DNA of 57,379 bases from Tepidimonas aquatica. Lineage in GTDB: Bacteria > Pseudomonadota > Gammaproteobacteria > Burkholderiales > Burkholderiaceae_C. Location of the stretch: NCBI RefSeq assembly GCF_007556585.1, contig NZ_VJNA01000017.1, positions 1 to 57,379 of the forward strand, read 5' to 3'. The stretch's first letter is position 1. Each line of letters begins with the position of its first letter. The notes beneath the pieces are model-generated. The model saw nothing but the letters and a program-made list of their open reading frames with translations. It searched no databases and was not told the origin of the DNA. Below are positions 1-8,271 of this stretch, one piece after another. Both the position numbers and the translations under genes were made by a program.

Positions 1-26
1 GCGTTCTTGTGCAGTCGAACCATCAT
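1..26 (-). CDS. IS481-like transposase, N-terminal 8 codons only
   Basis: Only the first eight complete codons (MMVRLHKN) are inside the window. They are preceded 8 nt upstream by GGAGG, a better ribosome binding site than most genes here have. The start overlaps the stop of the truncated sensor frame as ATGA, which is accidental if the element inserted there. The opening resembles IS481-family transposases, which commonly start with a short leader followed by LHKNA and a helix-turn-helix. Too short for certainty. Confidence 0.5.
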
Positions 27-127
27 GACTTTTGCCTCCGTAGTTCCTCGATCAGCTCACGCATCGTCTCGCGACCTATGAATAATGCACGACGTCGCGG
101 ATCAATGCAATCGTCCGGGACCTGACA
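1..127 (-). mobile_element. Left end of an IS481-like insertion sequence (partial)
   Basis: Reading the minus strand, sequence unlike the upstream sensor gene appears to begin at about 127 with TGTCAGG, a TG-start typical of many IS ends. It holds a promoter-like TTGATC...TATTCA, a strong Shine-Dalgarno GGAGG, and an ATG at 26 opening a frame that begins MMVRLHKN. The N-terminus (M)RLHKNA is characteristic of IS481-family transposases. The rest lies off the window, so the family is inferred from eight residues and the boundary at 127 is approximate; no target duplication can be checked. Confidence 0.55.
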
Positions 128-835
128 CTCAGCCACCGCGTGCGCTGGGTCGGCGCGGCGCAGTTGCACAAACAGCTGCTGCAGCGCTGCCGTGTCGGAG
201 CCGGGCATCGAGCTCAGCACGAACCCCTCATCGTCGACGACGTGGGCTTGCCAGCCGGGTGGCAGGCTGGAAGCGCGCACCAGGTCGTCGAACCACTCCT
301 TTTGCAGCGCGGCAAACAAGGCCATTTGCAGGGTGCCCTGGTCGTCGCGCACGGGGTAGCCGTACACGAGGCCACGGTGACCGCTGATGCGGCCCACGAC
401 CAGCTCGCCCGCGGTCATGTCGTGGGCCTGCAGCGTGGCCTGGAACCATGCGCGGTCGTTGACACGCACCGGCAACGTTGTCCCTGGTGGCGCAGGACGG
501 CCGCTGCAAAACACCGTGCCATCGGGACGTACGGCCCCAAGGTTGTTGAACGTGGGGTACACCAGCATCAGCCGCGCGGCCAGGTCGTTGCAGGCGGCAG
601 GGGCGGCGTCGGAGACTTCGTCCGCACGCGACATCATCGTCAGCACGCGCCGCAGCTCGGCTTGCACGTCCCGCTCGCGCGCCAGTACCGCCGCGCGCAC
701 GGCGTGCACCTCGGCCGCGATGGCCGCCACCGCCTGCTGCCGCTGGCGCTGGTGGTCCAGGTACGACAACGCCAACAGCGGCACCACCGCCAAGGCGACG
801 ATCAACCAAAGCCGCGCACGCAAGGAATTCCACAT
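23..835 (-). pseudogene. Cache-domain membrane sensor, truncated by an insertion sequence
   Basis: The 270-residue frame starts MWNSLRARLWLIVALAVV with one N-terminal membrane helix (about residues 8-27), then an extracytoplasmic double-Cache-like sensor (about 30-230) with a YPTFNNLGAV...GTVFCSG segment, DRAWFQATL and GRISG...YGYPV. These are typical of Comamonadaceae sensors that continue into a second membrane helix, HAMP and GGDEF or histidine kinase domains. All of that is missing. The last 34 codons, after ...HAVAE at about residue 236, read into the IS481-like element, so the natural C-terminus is lost. The protein as encoded could sit in the membrane but has no output domain. The start at 835 is chosen because the helix follows directly; an in-frame upstream ATG at 910 adds an unlikely 25 residues. 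Confidence 0.6.
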
Positions 836-858
836 GGTCGAAGGACGAGGGATCGGCA

Positions 859-881
859 GTGCAGCCTGCGTTACGCTGCAC
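859..881. promoter_or_regulatory. Inverted repeat upstream of the sensor gene
   Basis: Perfect 7-bp arms GTGCAGC and GCTGCAC are separated by 9 nt, about 25-45 bp upstream of the sensor start at 835. It could be an operator for the sensor gene; no regulator is known and a chance repeat is possible. The remainder of 882-1055 shows no convincing gene or signal. Confidence 0.25.
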
Positions 882-1055
882 CTTGGCTTTGTAACACAGT
901 CACGACCCACGGGGACAGCGGCGCGCTGCGCCGCCGGGGGCGCAGCATGTGGTTGGGCTGGGCGAGGGGGTTAGCCGCGGCCGGCGACAGGCTGTGGCTT
1001 GGGAGGGCGTCCGGCGGCTGAGACAGCCTCGGCGCCGCAGCGGCGGCGCCAGCGG

Positions 1056-1148
1056 TGGCGGAGAGAGAGGGATTCGAACCCTCGATACGGGGAAGACCCG
1101 TATACCGGATTTCGAGTCCGGCGCATTCGACCACTCTGCCATCTCTCC
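1056..1148 (-). tRNA. tRNA-Ser (anticodon CGA)
   Basis: On the minus strand the acceptor arms GGAGAGA and TCTCTCC pair fully. The anticodon loop CTCGAAA gives anticodon CGA, reading UCG codons. The T arm GAGGGTTCGAATCCCTC is perfect, and a long variable arm typical of class II serine tRNAs lies between. The discriminator is G, as expected for serine tRNA, and the 3-prime CCA is encoded (plus-strand TGG at 1056-1058). Confidence 0.97.
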
Positions 1149-1169
1149 GCGGTCGAACCGAAGCCCTGC

Positions 1170-1175
1170 ATTGTA
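1170..1175 (-). promoter_or_regulatory. Probable -10 box of tRNA-Ser
   Basis: A minus-strand TACAAT sits 21 nt upstream of the tRNA 5-prime end, the usual place for a sigma-70 -10 box. The -35 region is weak (CTGAAC at suboptimal spacing). TACAAT recurs as the -10 element at many genes in this window. Confidence 0.5.
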
Positions 1176-1192
1176 GCAGGCCGCGGACTGGT

Positions 1193-2491
1193 TCAGGCGT
1201 CGCGCAGCAGCGCCAGCGCGGCTTCGACGTGTTCGGCGTCGGCGTGGACCGTCACCTGCGCGTGCAGGTCGGGGCAGGCGGCCCAGCCCTCGGCTTTGAG
1301 CCGCGCCACCGCCTGGCCGGCCTGGCGCGGGGACTCGAAGCCCGTGCTTTGCAGCAGCAGGTGGCCTTTGGCGTCGGTGAGCTTGAAGTAAAACCGCCCG
1401 TCGGCTTCGCGGTACTGTTTGAACACGGGCCGCGCGGCTTTGGCCGCGGGCTCAGGCGTGGGTGCAGCGGCCAGGTCGGCCAACGAGCGCAGCCCCACCG
1501 CGCGCCGCAACCGCTGCGCCAGCGGGGTGGCCACTGCGCGCGCTTTGGCGGCACCGGCTTGCAGCATCGCCTCGACCCGCGCCGGGTCGGCCATCAAGTC
1601 ATCGTAGGTGGCGCGCAGCGGCGCGATTTCGCGGTCGATGCGTTCGAACAGGCGCTGCTTGGCTTCGCTCCAGGCGATGCCGGCGGCCAGGTCGCGCGCG
1701 AACTGCGCGGTTTCGTCGGCGCTGGCGAACGCCTGGTACAGCTGAAACACGGCGTTGCCCTCGGTGGGTTTGGGCTCGCCGGGGGCGCGCGAGTCGGTGA
1801 CGATGCCCATGATGAGGCGACGCAGTTGCTCGCGCGGCGCAAACAGCGGAATGACGTTGTCGTAGCTCTTGCTCATCTTGCGCCCGTCCAGGCCGGGCAG
1901 CGTGGCCACCTGCTCGTCGATGATCGCCTCCGGCAGCGTGAAGTGTTCGCCGTAACGGTGGTTGAAGCTGGCGGCCAGGTCACGCGCCATTTCCACGTGC
2001 TGGATCTGGTCGCGCCCCACGGGCACGCGGTGGGCGTTGAACATCAGGATGTCGGCCGCCATCAGCACCGGGTACATGAACAGCCCCATCGTCACGCCGT
2101 CGTCGGGGTCGCGCCCATCGGCGAGGTTTTTGTCCACCGCGGCCTTGTAGGCGTGGGCGCGGTTGAGCAGCCCCTTGCCGCACACGCACGACAGCAGCCA
2201 GGTGAGTTCCGGGATTTCCGGGATGTCGGACTGGCGGTAAAACGTCACGCGCTCGGGGTCCAGCCCACAGGCGATCCAGGTGGCGGCGATGTCCAGCGTC
2301 GAGCGCTGCACGCGCACCGGGTCGTGGGTGGAGATGAGGGCGTGGTAATCGGCCAGGAACAGAAAGCTTTCGATGCCCGGCTCGCGGCTGGCGCGCACGG
2401 TGGGGCGAATGGCCCCGACGTAGTTGCCCAGGTGGGGGGTGCCCGAGGGCTTGATGCCGGTGAGGACGCGCACGGTTGCGGGGGTTGGCAT
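1193..2491 (-). CDS. trpS: Tryptophanyl-tRNA synthetase with C-terminal DUF1508-like domain
   Basis: Class I aminoacyl-tRNA synthetase charging tRNA-Trp in the cytoplasm. The HIGH-type motif PSGTPHLGN is at residues 15-23 and KMSKS at 205-209. The 432 residues exceed the roughly 330-340 of the minimal enzyme. The extra tail (about 354-432; FKQY...DGRFYFKLTDAKG...LLQSTGF) looks like the DUF1508/YegP fold, an extension I know from Burkholderiales TrpRS. A proline/alanine linker (342-353) joins the parts. It is followed, same strand, by the M50 protease gene after 31 nt. Confidence 0.96.
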   Translation of the reverse strand: MPTPATVRVLTGIKPSGTPHLGNYVGAIRPTVRASREPGIESFLFLADYHALISTHDPVRVQRSTLDIAATWIACGLDPERVTFYRQSDIPEIPELTWLLSCVCGKGLLNRAHAYKAAVDKNLADGRDPDDGVTMGLFMYPVLMAADILMFNAHRVPVGRDQIQHVEMARDLAASFNHRYGEHFTLPEAIIDEQVATLPGLDGRKMSKSYDNVIPLFAPREQLRRLIMGIVTDSRAPGEPKPTEGNAVFQLYQAFASADETAQFARDLAAGIAWSEAKQRLFERIDREIAPLRATYDDLMADPARVEAMLQAGAAKARAVATPLAQRLRRAVGLRSLADLAAAPTPEPAAKAARPVFKQYREADGRFYFKLTDAKGHLLLQSTGFESPRQAGQAVARLKAEGWAACPDLHAQVTVHADAEHVEAALALLRDA

Positions 2492-2522
2492 GATCGGAAC
2501 AGACGACAGATGGGGTAGGGCG

Positions 2523-3191
2523 TCAGAACAGCAGCCAGCGCAGCGGCGCCAGCACCAGCTGGATGGCCTGCAGGGTCAACTGCATCAGCGGGCGCAGCCA
2601 CAGCGCGCTGACGACACCGGTGATGACCAACGCCATCACGATAAAAAAGCCGTACGGCTCCACGCGCGACAGCGCCAGCGCCTGGCGCAGCGGCAGCAGG
2701 CCCACCAGGATGCGTCCGCCGTCCAGCGGCGGCAGCGGAAACAGGTTGAAGGCGAACATCACCACGTTGACCAGCACGCCGGCGCGCGCCATGCTGTGAA
2801 AGAACGGCTCTTCGATGGCCAGCGCCGCAAGCAGGTAGCTCAGCGCCGCCCACAGCAGCGCCTGCGCCAGGTTGGCGCCCGGGCCGGCCAGCGCCACCCA
2901 GACCATGTCGCGCTTGGGGTGGCGCAGCCGCCCAAAGTCCACCGGCACCGGTTTGGCGTAGCCAAACAAAAAGTTGCCTGCCGTCGCAACGTACAGCAGC
3001 AGCGGCATCAGCACGGTGCCGATGGGGTCGATGTGCGGCAACGGGTTGAGTGTGATGCGGCCCAGCCGCTCGGCCGTGGGGTCACCGAAGTGGCGTGCGG
3101 CGTAGCCGTGCGCGGCTTCGTGCACGGTGATGGCGAACAGCACCGGCAGCGCGTACACGGCGATGGTTTGGATCAACGCGGCGAGGTCCAT
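2523..3191 (-). CDS. Site-2-protease-like M50 family membrane metalloprotease
   Basis: 222-residue integral membrane protein of the short rhomboid-unlike M50 (S2P, YdiL/Rv-type) family. The zinc motif HEAAH is at residues 24-28 in the first helix, NPLPHIDPIGT follows, and the third-ligand motif FNLFPLPPLDGGRIL is near residue 145. Such proteins cleave substrates within the membrane; the natural substrate of this branch is unknown. The start at 3191 is chosen because the first helix follows immediately, while the longer frame to 3338 runs into the next gene. A GACAAT -10-like box lies only 6 nt before this ATG. Conserved between trpS and yciO-like genes in Burkholderiales. Confidence 0.88.
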   Translation of the reverse strand: MDLAALIQTIAVYALPVLFAITVHEAAHGYAARHFGDPTAERLGRITLNPLPHIDPIGTVLMPLLLYVATAGNFLFGYAKPVPVDFGRLRHPKRDMVWVALAGPGANLAQALLWAALSYLLAALAIEEPFFHSMARAGVLVNVVMFAFNLFPLPPLDGGRILVGLLPLRQALALSRVEPYGFFIVMALVITGVVSALWLRPLMQLTLQAIQLVLAPLRWLLF

Positions 3192-3216
3192 GCGCGTATT
3201 GTCGCAGCCGCTCGGG

Positions 3217-3855
3217 TCAGGCCAGGCCCAAGGCCGCCAGCGCCCCGCGTCCGTGGCGGATGACCACCGGATCGTCGCCGCGCCCCATGGGGGTGAGGTC
3301 CACCACCGTGGTCGGCTCGGCAGGGCAGGCGCCGGCATCCAGCACCGCGGCCAGCTCGTGCTGCAGCCGTGCCTGGATGGCGTGCGCGTCGTTCAGCGGG
3401 GTGTCGTCGCCGGGCAGCAGCAGCGTGGTGGCCAGCAGCGGCGCGCCGTGCAGTTGCAGCAGCGCCAGCGTCACTGCGTGGTCGGGCACGCGCAGCCCGA
3501 TGGTTTTGCGCGCCGGGTGGCTGACGCGCCGCGGCACTTCCTTGGTGGCTTCGAGGATGAAGGTGTACGGCCCCGGCGTGGCGACCTTGAGCAGGCGGTA
3601 CTGACGGTTGTCGACGCGGGCGTACTGCGCCAGCTCCGACAGGTCACGGCACAGCAGCGTCAGGTGGTGGCGTTCGTCGACGCCACGGATGCGGCGCAGC
3701 CGCTCCACCGCCGCTTTGTCGTCCAGGTGGCACACCAGCGCGTAGCTGGAGTCGGTCGGCACGGCCAGCACGCCGCCGCCTTGCAGCGCCTGCACGGCTT
3801 GGCGCAGCAGACGCGGCTGCGGGTTGACCGGGTGCAGCTCGAACCGTTGGGCCAT
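3217..3855 (-). CDS. Sua5/YciO/YrdC family protein (YciO type)
   Basis: 212 residues of a single YrdC-like domain with the conserved start VPTDSSYALVCHL and the later KTIGLRVPDH. The family contains L-threonylcarbamoyladenylate synthases (TsaC/Sua5) acting in tRNA t6A37 formation. This one is closest in length and motifs to YciO, whose activity is much weaker, so it may not be the cell's main enzyme. Its neighbour is a PHP-family phosphoesterase, the same pairing as yciO with yciV (rnm) in E. coli, which supports the YciO assignment. Confidence 0.85.
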   Translation of the reverse strand: MAQRFELHPVNPQPRLLRQAVQALQGGGVLAVPTDSSYALVCHLDDKAAVERLRRIRGVDERHHLTLLCRDLSELAQYARVDNRQYRLLKVATPGPYTFILEATKEVPRRVSHPARKTIGLRVPDHAVTLALLQLHGAPLLATTLLLPGDDTPLNDAHAIQARLQHELAAVLDAGACPAEPTTVVDLTPMGRGDDPVVIRHGRGALAALGLA

Positions 3856-3871
3856 GGTGGACGCGCCGTGT

Positions 3872-4729
3872 TCAGTGCAGCACGCGGTGGGCCAGCAGCT
3901 CCCACACCGGGGTCAGGCGTCCATCCAGATACGGCAGCGCCCCCAGGTCGCAGTGCGATTCGGCGGGGCTGTGAAAGTCGCTGCCGCGCGAGGCTGCCAG
4001 CCCAAACTCCAGCGCCAAGTCGGCGTAGCGCGCGATCTCGGCGCTGCTGTGGCTGCCGGTGACGACTTCGAGTGCCTGCCCACCGTGCGCTTTGAACTCG
4101 GCCAACAGTGCGTACTCGTGCGTTGGGGTGGGGTGGGCGTAGCGCGCCGGGTGGGCCAGCACGGCGATACCACCGGCGTCACGGATCCAGCGCACCGCAT
4201 CGCCCAGCCGGGCCCATTGGTGTTCGACGAAGCCGGGCTTGCCCTCGGTCAGAAAGCGGCGAAACACCTCGTGCGTGTCGCTGCACACGCCGGTCTCGAC
4301 CAGGTAGCGCGCAAAGTGGGTGCGTGAGATCAGCTCTGGGTTGCCGACGTAGCGCAGCGCGCCTTCGAACGCGCCGCGGATGCCGACGGCGGCAAGTTGT
4401 TCGGCCATCGCGCGCGCGCGGCGCTCGCGCCCGCCGCGCGTGGCGGCCAGGCCCTGCACGAGCTGCGCATCGTCCGGGTCGATGCCCAGCCCGACGATGT
4501 GCACCGTCAGCCCCGCGAAGGTGACGGAAATTTCCACCCCGCACAGGTACGGCAGGCCCAGCGCCCGCGCGGCGGCGGCGGCGCGGTGCTGGCCGCCCAC
4601 TTCGTCGTGGTCGGTCAGCGCCCACAGCTCGACGCCGTTGGCGTGGGCGCGCGCGGCCAGCGCTTCGGGTTCCAGCGTGCCGTCCGAGACGGTGGAGTGG
4701 CAGTGCAAGTCGGCGTTGAGCAGGGCCAT
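3872..4729 (-). CDS. PHP-family phosphoesterase (YciV/RNase AM-like)
   Basis: 285-residue polymerase-and-histidinol-phosphatase domain protein. Metal ligands are visible in DLHCHSTVSDG near the N-terminus, LTDHDEVGG, a conserved GVEIS, LAHPARY, and RGSDFHSP near the C-terminus. Characterised relatives are 3-prime,5-prime-nucleoside bisphosphate phosphatases and the E. coli 5-prime-to-3-prime exoribonuclease RNase AM, which trims 5S and other rRNA ends. Start at 4729 (MALLNADLHC) is preferred; an upstream ATG at 4741 would add four residues but lies inside the apparent -10 box TACAAT (4745-4740). It lies upstream of the YciO-like gene in the same direction (16 nt gap). Confidence 0.88.
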   Translation of the reverse strand: MALLNADLHCHSTVSDGTLEPEALAARAHANGVELWALTDHDEVGGQHRAAAAARALGLPYLCGVEISVTFAGLTVHIVGLGIDPDDAQLVQGLAATRGGRERRARAMAEQLAAVGIRGAFEGALRYVGNPELISRTHFARYLVETGVCSDTHEVFRRFLTEGKPGFVEHQWARLGDAVRWIRDAGGIAVLAHPARYAHPTPTHEYALLAEFKAHGGQALEVVTGSHSSAEIARYADLALEFGLAASRGSDFHSPAESHCDLGALPYLDGRLTPVWELLAHRVLH

Positions 4730-4739
4730 GGTGGCAGCC

Positions 4740-4761
4740 ATTGTAGGCGCGCCGCTACACT
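4740..4761. promoter_or_regulatory. Divergent -10 boxes for the PHP gene and murJ
   Basis: Minus-strand TACAAT (4745-4740) faces the PHP gene and plus-strand TACACT (4756-4761) faces murJ. The murJ box ends 7 nt before its ATG at 4769, so transcription would begin at or next to the start codon. No Shine-Dalgarno is visible for murJ. Convincing -35 boxes are not evident. Confidence 0.4.
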
Positions 4762-4768
4762 GGCGCCG

Positions 4769-6331
4769 ATGTCGCTGTTCAAATCCGCTTCCGTCGTGTC
4801 GTTGTGGACGCTGGCGTCGCGCGTCACGGGGCTGGCGCGCGAGCTGTTGATCGCCGCCACCTTTGGCGCCAGTGCCCTGACCGACGCCTTCAACGTAGCG
4901 TTTCGCATCCCCAACCTGCTGCGGCGGCTGTTTGCTGAAGGGGCGTTTTCGCAGGCGTTCGTGCCGGTGCTGGCGGCCACGCGCACGCAGCAGGGCGACG
5001 CGGCCACGCGCGCTCTGATCGACCACGTGGCCACCGTGCTGGTGGCAGCGTTGCTGGTGACGTCGCTGCTGGGCGTGCTGGCCGCGCCGCTGCTGGTGTG
5101 GGCCATGGCCGCGGGCTTGCGGCAAACGCCGCAGGGGTTCGAGGTGGCGGTGGTGCTGACGCGCTGGATGTTTCCCTACATCGGCTTCATGTCGCTGGTG
5201 GCGCTCAGCGCTGGCATCCTCAATACCTGGCGGCGTTACGCGGTGCCGGCGGCCACGCCGGTGCTGCTCAACGTGGCCATGATCGCCGCCGCCGCGTGGG
5301 GCGCGCCGTGGCTCGGTCAGCGCGGGGTCGAGCCGATCTACGCGCTGGCCGGTGGCGTGATGTTGGGTGGGGTGTTGCAGCTGGGGCTGCAGATCCCGGC
5401 GCTGGCGCGGCTGGGTGTGCTGCCGCGCTTGCGCCTGCGCCCGGCGGGGCTGCGCGCGGGCTGGCAGCACCCCGGCACGCGGCGCATCCTGGCGCTGATG
5501 GCGCCAGCGCTGCTGGGCGTGGGGGTGGCGCAGGTTTCGCTGCTGATCAACACCCAGATCGCCTCGCACCTGACGCCCGGCAGCGTGTCGTGGCTGACCT
5601 ACGCCGACCGGCTGATGGAATTTCCGACCGCGCTGCTGGGCGTGGCGCTGGGCGTGGTGCTGCTGCCGCAGTTGGCCGCGGCGCAGGCCAGCGGTGACGG
5701 CGCGCGCTACAGCGAGCTGCTCGATTGGGGCCTGCGCTGGGTGGTGCTGCTGGCCGTGCCCAGCGCGGTGGGTCTGTTGACGCTGGCCGAGCCGCTGGTG
5801 GCGGTGCTGTACCACTACGGCGCGTTTGGCGTGGCCGACGTGCGCCAGACCGCGATGGCGCTGATGGGGTACGGCGCCGGCCTGTTGGGGCTGGTGGCCA
5901 TCAAGGTGCTGGCGCCGGGCTACTACGCCCGCCAGGACATCCGCACCCCGGTGCGCATCGCCATTGTCGTGTTGGTGTGCACGCAGGCGTTCAACGCGCT
6001 GCTGGTGCCGCACCTGGCGCACGCGGGTTTGGCGCTGGCCATCGGGCTGGGGGCACTGCTGAACGCCGGCTGGCTGCTGTGGGGGTTGCGCCGGCGCGGC
6101 GCCTACACGCCGCAACCGGGCTGGAGGCGCTTTGCCTTGCAGGTGGGGGTGGCGGCGGCGCTGCTGGCGGCCTACCTGTTGTGGGCACAGCAGGCGCTGG
6201 ACTGGTTGGACGCGGCGCGTCGGCTGGCGCGCATCGGCTGGCTGGTGGCGGTGCTGGCGGGCGCGGCGCTGCTGTACTTTGGGGCCTTGGCGGCACTGGG
6301 TTTGCCGCTGCGCCGATTTGTGCGAAAGTAG
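4769..6331 (+). CDS. murJ: Lipid II flippase MurJ
   Basis: 520-residue polytopic membrane protein of the MviN/MurJ (MOP) family that moves lipid II across the inner membrane for peptidoglycan synthesis. The N-terminus SLFKSASVVSLWTLASRVTG followed by RELLIAATFGAS...DAFNVAFRIPNLLRRLFAEGAFSQAFVP is diagnostic. The length allows about 14 membrane helices. The start at 4769 is set by this N-terminus. The downstream SirB1-like gene begins 4 nt after its stop, so the two are probably cotranscribed. Confidence 0.95.
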   Translation: MSLFKSASVVSLWTLASRVTGLARELLIAATFGASALTDAFNVAFRIPNLLRRLFAEGAFSQAFVPVLAATRTQQGDAATRALIDHVATVLVAALLVTSLLGVLAAPLLVWAMAAGLRQTPQGFEVAVVLTRWMFPYIGFMSLVALSAGILNTWRRYAVPAATPVLLNVAMIAAAAWGAPWLGQRGVEPIYALAGGVMLGGVLQLGLQIPALARLGVLPRLRLRPAGLRAGWQHPGTRRILALMAPALLGVGVAQVSLLINTQIASHLTPGSVSWLTYADRLMEFPTALLGVALGVVLLPQLAAAQASGDGARYSELLDWGLRWVVLLAVPSAVGLLTLAEPLVAVLYHYGAFGVADVRQTAMALMGYGAGLLGLVAIKVLAPGYYARQDIRTPVRIAIVVLVCTQAFNALLVPHLAHAGLALAIGLGALLNAGWLLWGLRRRGAYTPQPGWRRFALQVGVAAALLAAYLLWAQQALDWLDAARRLARIGWLVAVLAGAALLYFGALAALGLPLRRFVRK

Positions 6332-6335
6332 CGCC

Positions 6336-7187
6336 ATGGAATGGAGTGCGCAGGCGCCAACGTCGCTGGACTACTTTGCCGCGCTGGTGGCGCAGGACGA
6401 TGGCTTGCCGCTGCTGGAGGCGGTGGCTGCGGTGGCGCTGGACGAATACCCCGAGCTGGACCTGCAGGCGGTGCTGGACGATGTCGAGCGTTTGCTGCAG
6501 CGCCTGCGCCGCCGCCTGCCCGCCGACGCCGGCACGCTGCACCGGCTGCGCCTGCTGAACCACTATTTCTTTCGCGAACTGGGCTTTGGCGGCAACATCA
6601 ACGATTATTACGACCCCGACAACAGCTACCTGCACCTGGTGCTGCAGCGCCGCCGGGGCTTGCCGATCACGCTGGGGGTGTTGTGGCTGGAGCTGGCGCG
6701 CGGCATCGGGCTGCGCGCCGACGGCATCAATTTCCCCGGGCACTTCCTGGTCAAGGCGCAGCTGCCGCACGGGCAGGTGATCGTCGATCCGTTTACCGGC
6801 CAGTCGCTCAGCCGCGAGGATTTGATCGAACGGCTCGAGCCGTACAAGCGCCGGCAGGGGCTGATCGACGACTTCGACGTGCCGGTGGAGCTGTTTTTGC
6901 AGCCGGCCGCGGCGCGCGACATCGTGGCGCGGGTGCTGCGCAACCTCAAGGAGATCCACCGCAGCGGGCACGACTGGACGCGCCTGCTGGCGGTGACCGA
7001 GCGGCTGGTGTGCCTGCTGCCGCACGACTGGGCCGAGCGGCGCGACCGCGGCCTGACGTGGGCCGAGCTGGGTCAAACGCAGCGTGCCTTGGCTGACCTG
7101 GAGGGCTACCTGCACCACCAGCCCGACGCCAGCGACGCCGACACGGTGGCCGCGCGCGTACAAGCGCTGCGCCAGGGGCTGGGCTGA
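6336..7187 (+). CDS. SirB1-family transglutaminase-like/TPR protein
   Basis: 283 residues with the SirB1 (transglutaminase-like) region HYFFRELGFGGNINDYYDPDNS...LPITLGVLWLELARGIGLRADGINFPGHFLVK, followed by a C-terminal helical repeat region (about 190-280). Family members sit beside many core genes but have no settled biochemical function. The usual catalytic cysteine of true transglutaminases is not obvious, so enzymatic activity is doubtful. It follows murJ by 4 nt. Confidence 0.85.
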   Translation: MEWSAQAPTSLDYFAALVAQDDGLPLLEAVAAVALDEYPELDLQAVLDDVERLLQRLRRRLPADAGTLHRLRLLNHYFFRELGFGGNINDYYDPDNSYLHLVLQRRRGLPITLGVLWLELARGIGLRADGINFPGHFLVKAQLPHGQVIVDPFTGQSLSREDLIERLEPYKRRQGLIDDFDVPVELFLQPAAARDIVARVLRNLKEIHRSGHDWTRLLAVTERLVCLLPHDWAERRDRGLTWAELGQTQRALADLEGYLHHQPDASDADTVAARVQALRQGLG

Positions 7188-7201
7188 CGGGCGCCGCGCC
7201 G

Positions 7202-8233
7202 TTAGCGCACCACCACCGCCGCGCCATCGCCGCGCGGCGCGATGGTGCCGATCGTGTAAACCGTCTCGCCGTGGGCGCGCAGCGTCGCTGCGGTGGCGTC
7301 GGCGTGCTCGGCACCGACGACGACCACCATGCCGATGCCGTTGTTGAAGGTGCGGTTCATCTCGTGGTCGTCGATGCCGGCGACGCGCTGCAGCCAGGCG
7401 AACAGCTCCGACCGCGGCCAGCTGCCTTGGACCAGGTGCGCGGCCAGCCCCTGCGGCAGCACGCGCGGGATGTTCTCCAGCAGCCCGCCGCCGGTGATGT
7501 GGGCCAGTGCCTTGATCGGGTGGCGCTGCAGGGCCGCCAACACCGGCTTGACGTACAGGCGGGTCGGCGCCATGATCGCGTCGCGCAGCGCGCGGCCGTC
7601 CAGCGTGGTCGGCAGGTTGCCGGCGGCGCGTTCCAGGCATTTGCGCACCAGGCTAAAGCCGTTGGAGTGCACGCCGTTGGAGGCCAGCCCCAGCACGACA
7701 TCGCCCACCCGCACGTCAGCGCCGGTGAGGATGCGCGACTTTTCCACCACGCCGACGCAAAACCCGGCCAGGTCGTACTCGCCCGGCGGGTACATGCCGG
7801 GCATTTCGGCCGTTTCGCCGCCGATGAGCGCGCAGCCCGACTGCTCGCAGCCCGCCGCGATGCCAGCCACCACCCGCGCGGCGGTGTCCACATCCAGCTT
7901 GCCACAGGCGAAATAATCCAGAAAAAACAGCGGCTCGGCCCCTTGCACCAAGACGTCGTTGACGCTCATGGCCACCAGGTCGATGCCGACCGTGTCGTGC
8001 ATGCCCCACTCGAACGCCAGCTTGAGCTTGGTGCCGACGCCGTCGGTGCCGCTGACCAGCACCGGTTCCCGGTAGCGCTTGGGGATTTCGAACAGCGCGC
8101 CAAAGCCGCCGATGCCAGCCAGCACGCCTTCGCGCAACGTGCGCTTGGCCAGCGGCTTGATGCGCTCCACCAGCGCGTCACCGGCGTCGATGTCGACGCC
8201 AGCGTCTTTGTAGGAAAGGGGTGTCGTGTTCAT
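7202..8233 (-). CDS. purM: Phosphoribosylformylglycinamidine cyclo-ligase (AIR synthetase)
   Basis: 343 residues matching the ATP-dependent enzyme that closes the imidazole ring in step five of purine synthesis. Motifs include [13 protein letters not shown] at the start, [41 protein letters not shown], and [24 protein letters not shown]. The start at 8233 is set by the conserved LSYKDAGVD. It is transcribed divergently from perM, with both -10 boxes in one inverted repeat between them. Confidence 0.97.
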   Translation of the reverse strand: MNTTPLSYKDAGVDIDAGDALVERIKPLAKRTLREGVLAGIGGFGALFEIPKRYREPVLVSGTDGVGTKLKLAFEWGMHDTVGIDLVAMSVNDVLVQGAEPLFFLDYFACGKLDVDTAARVVAGIAAGCEQSGCALIGGETAEMPGMYPPGEYDLAGFCVGVVEKSRILTGADVRVGDVVLGLASNGVHSNGFSLVRKCLERAAGNLPTTLDGRALRDAIMAPTRLYVKPVLAALQRHPIKALAHITGGGLLENIPRVLPQGLAAHLVQGSWPRSELFAWLQRVAGIDDHEMNRTFNNGIGMVVVVGAEHADATAATLRAHGETVYTIGTIAPRGDGAAVVVR

Positions 8234-8240
8234 GGGGTCG

Positions 8241-8262
8241 GTACAATCCGGCCCGATTGTAC
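8241..8262. promoter_or_regulatory. Inverted repeat carrying the divergent purM and perM -10 boxes
   Basis: Perfect 8-bp arms GTACAATC and GATTGTAC flank a 6-nt centre. Each arm contains TACAAT in outward orientation: plus 8242-8247 for perM (ATG 8272) and minus 8261-8256 for purM (ATG 8233). Both give normal leader lengths of about 17-18 nt from the expected start site. The two RNA polymerases would exclude each other, and the symmetry could also serve a repressor. Confidence 0.5.
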
Positions 8263-8271
8263 GGTGACCCG

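Noticed and set aside
1055..2518. Large plus-strand frame opposite trpS
   Set aside because: Antisense of a clear trpS gene, with Gly/Arg/His-rich shadow composition.
4397..4768. N-terminal extension of murJ reading back through the PHP gene
   Set aside because: The conserved MurJ start is at 4769. The upstream part is antisense to the PHP gene and is open only because of high GC.
4730..6337. Very long minus-strand frame fused to the PHP gene across murJ
   Set aside because: Its upstream 530 or so residues are Arg/Gln/His-rich low-complexity antisense of murJ with no family resemblance; the PHP fold begins at 4729.
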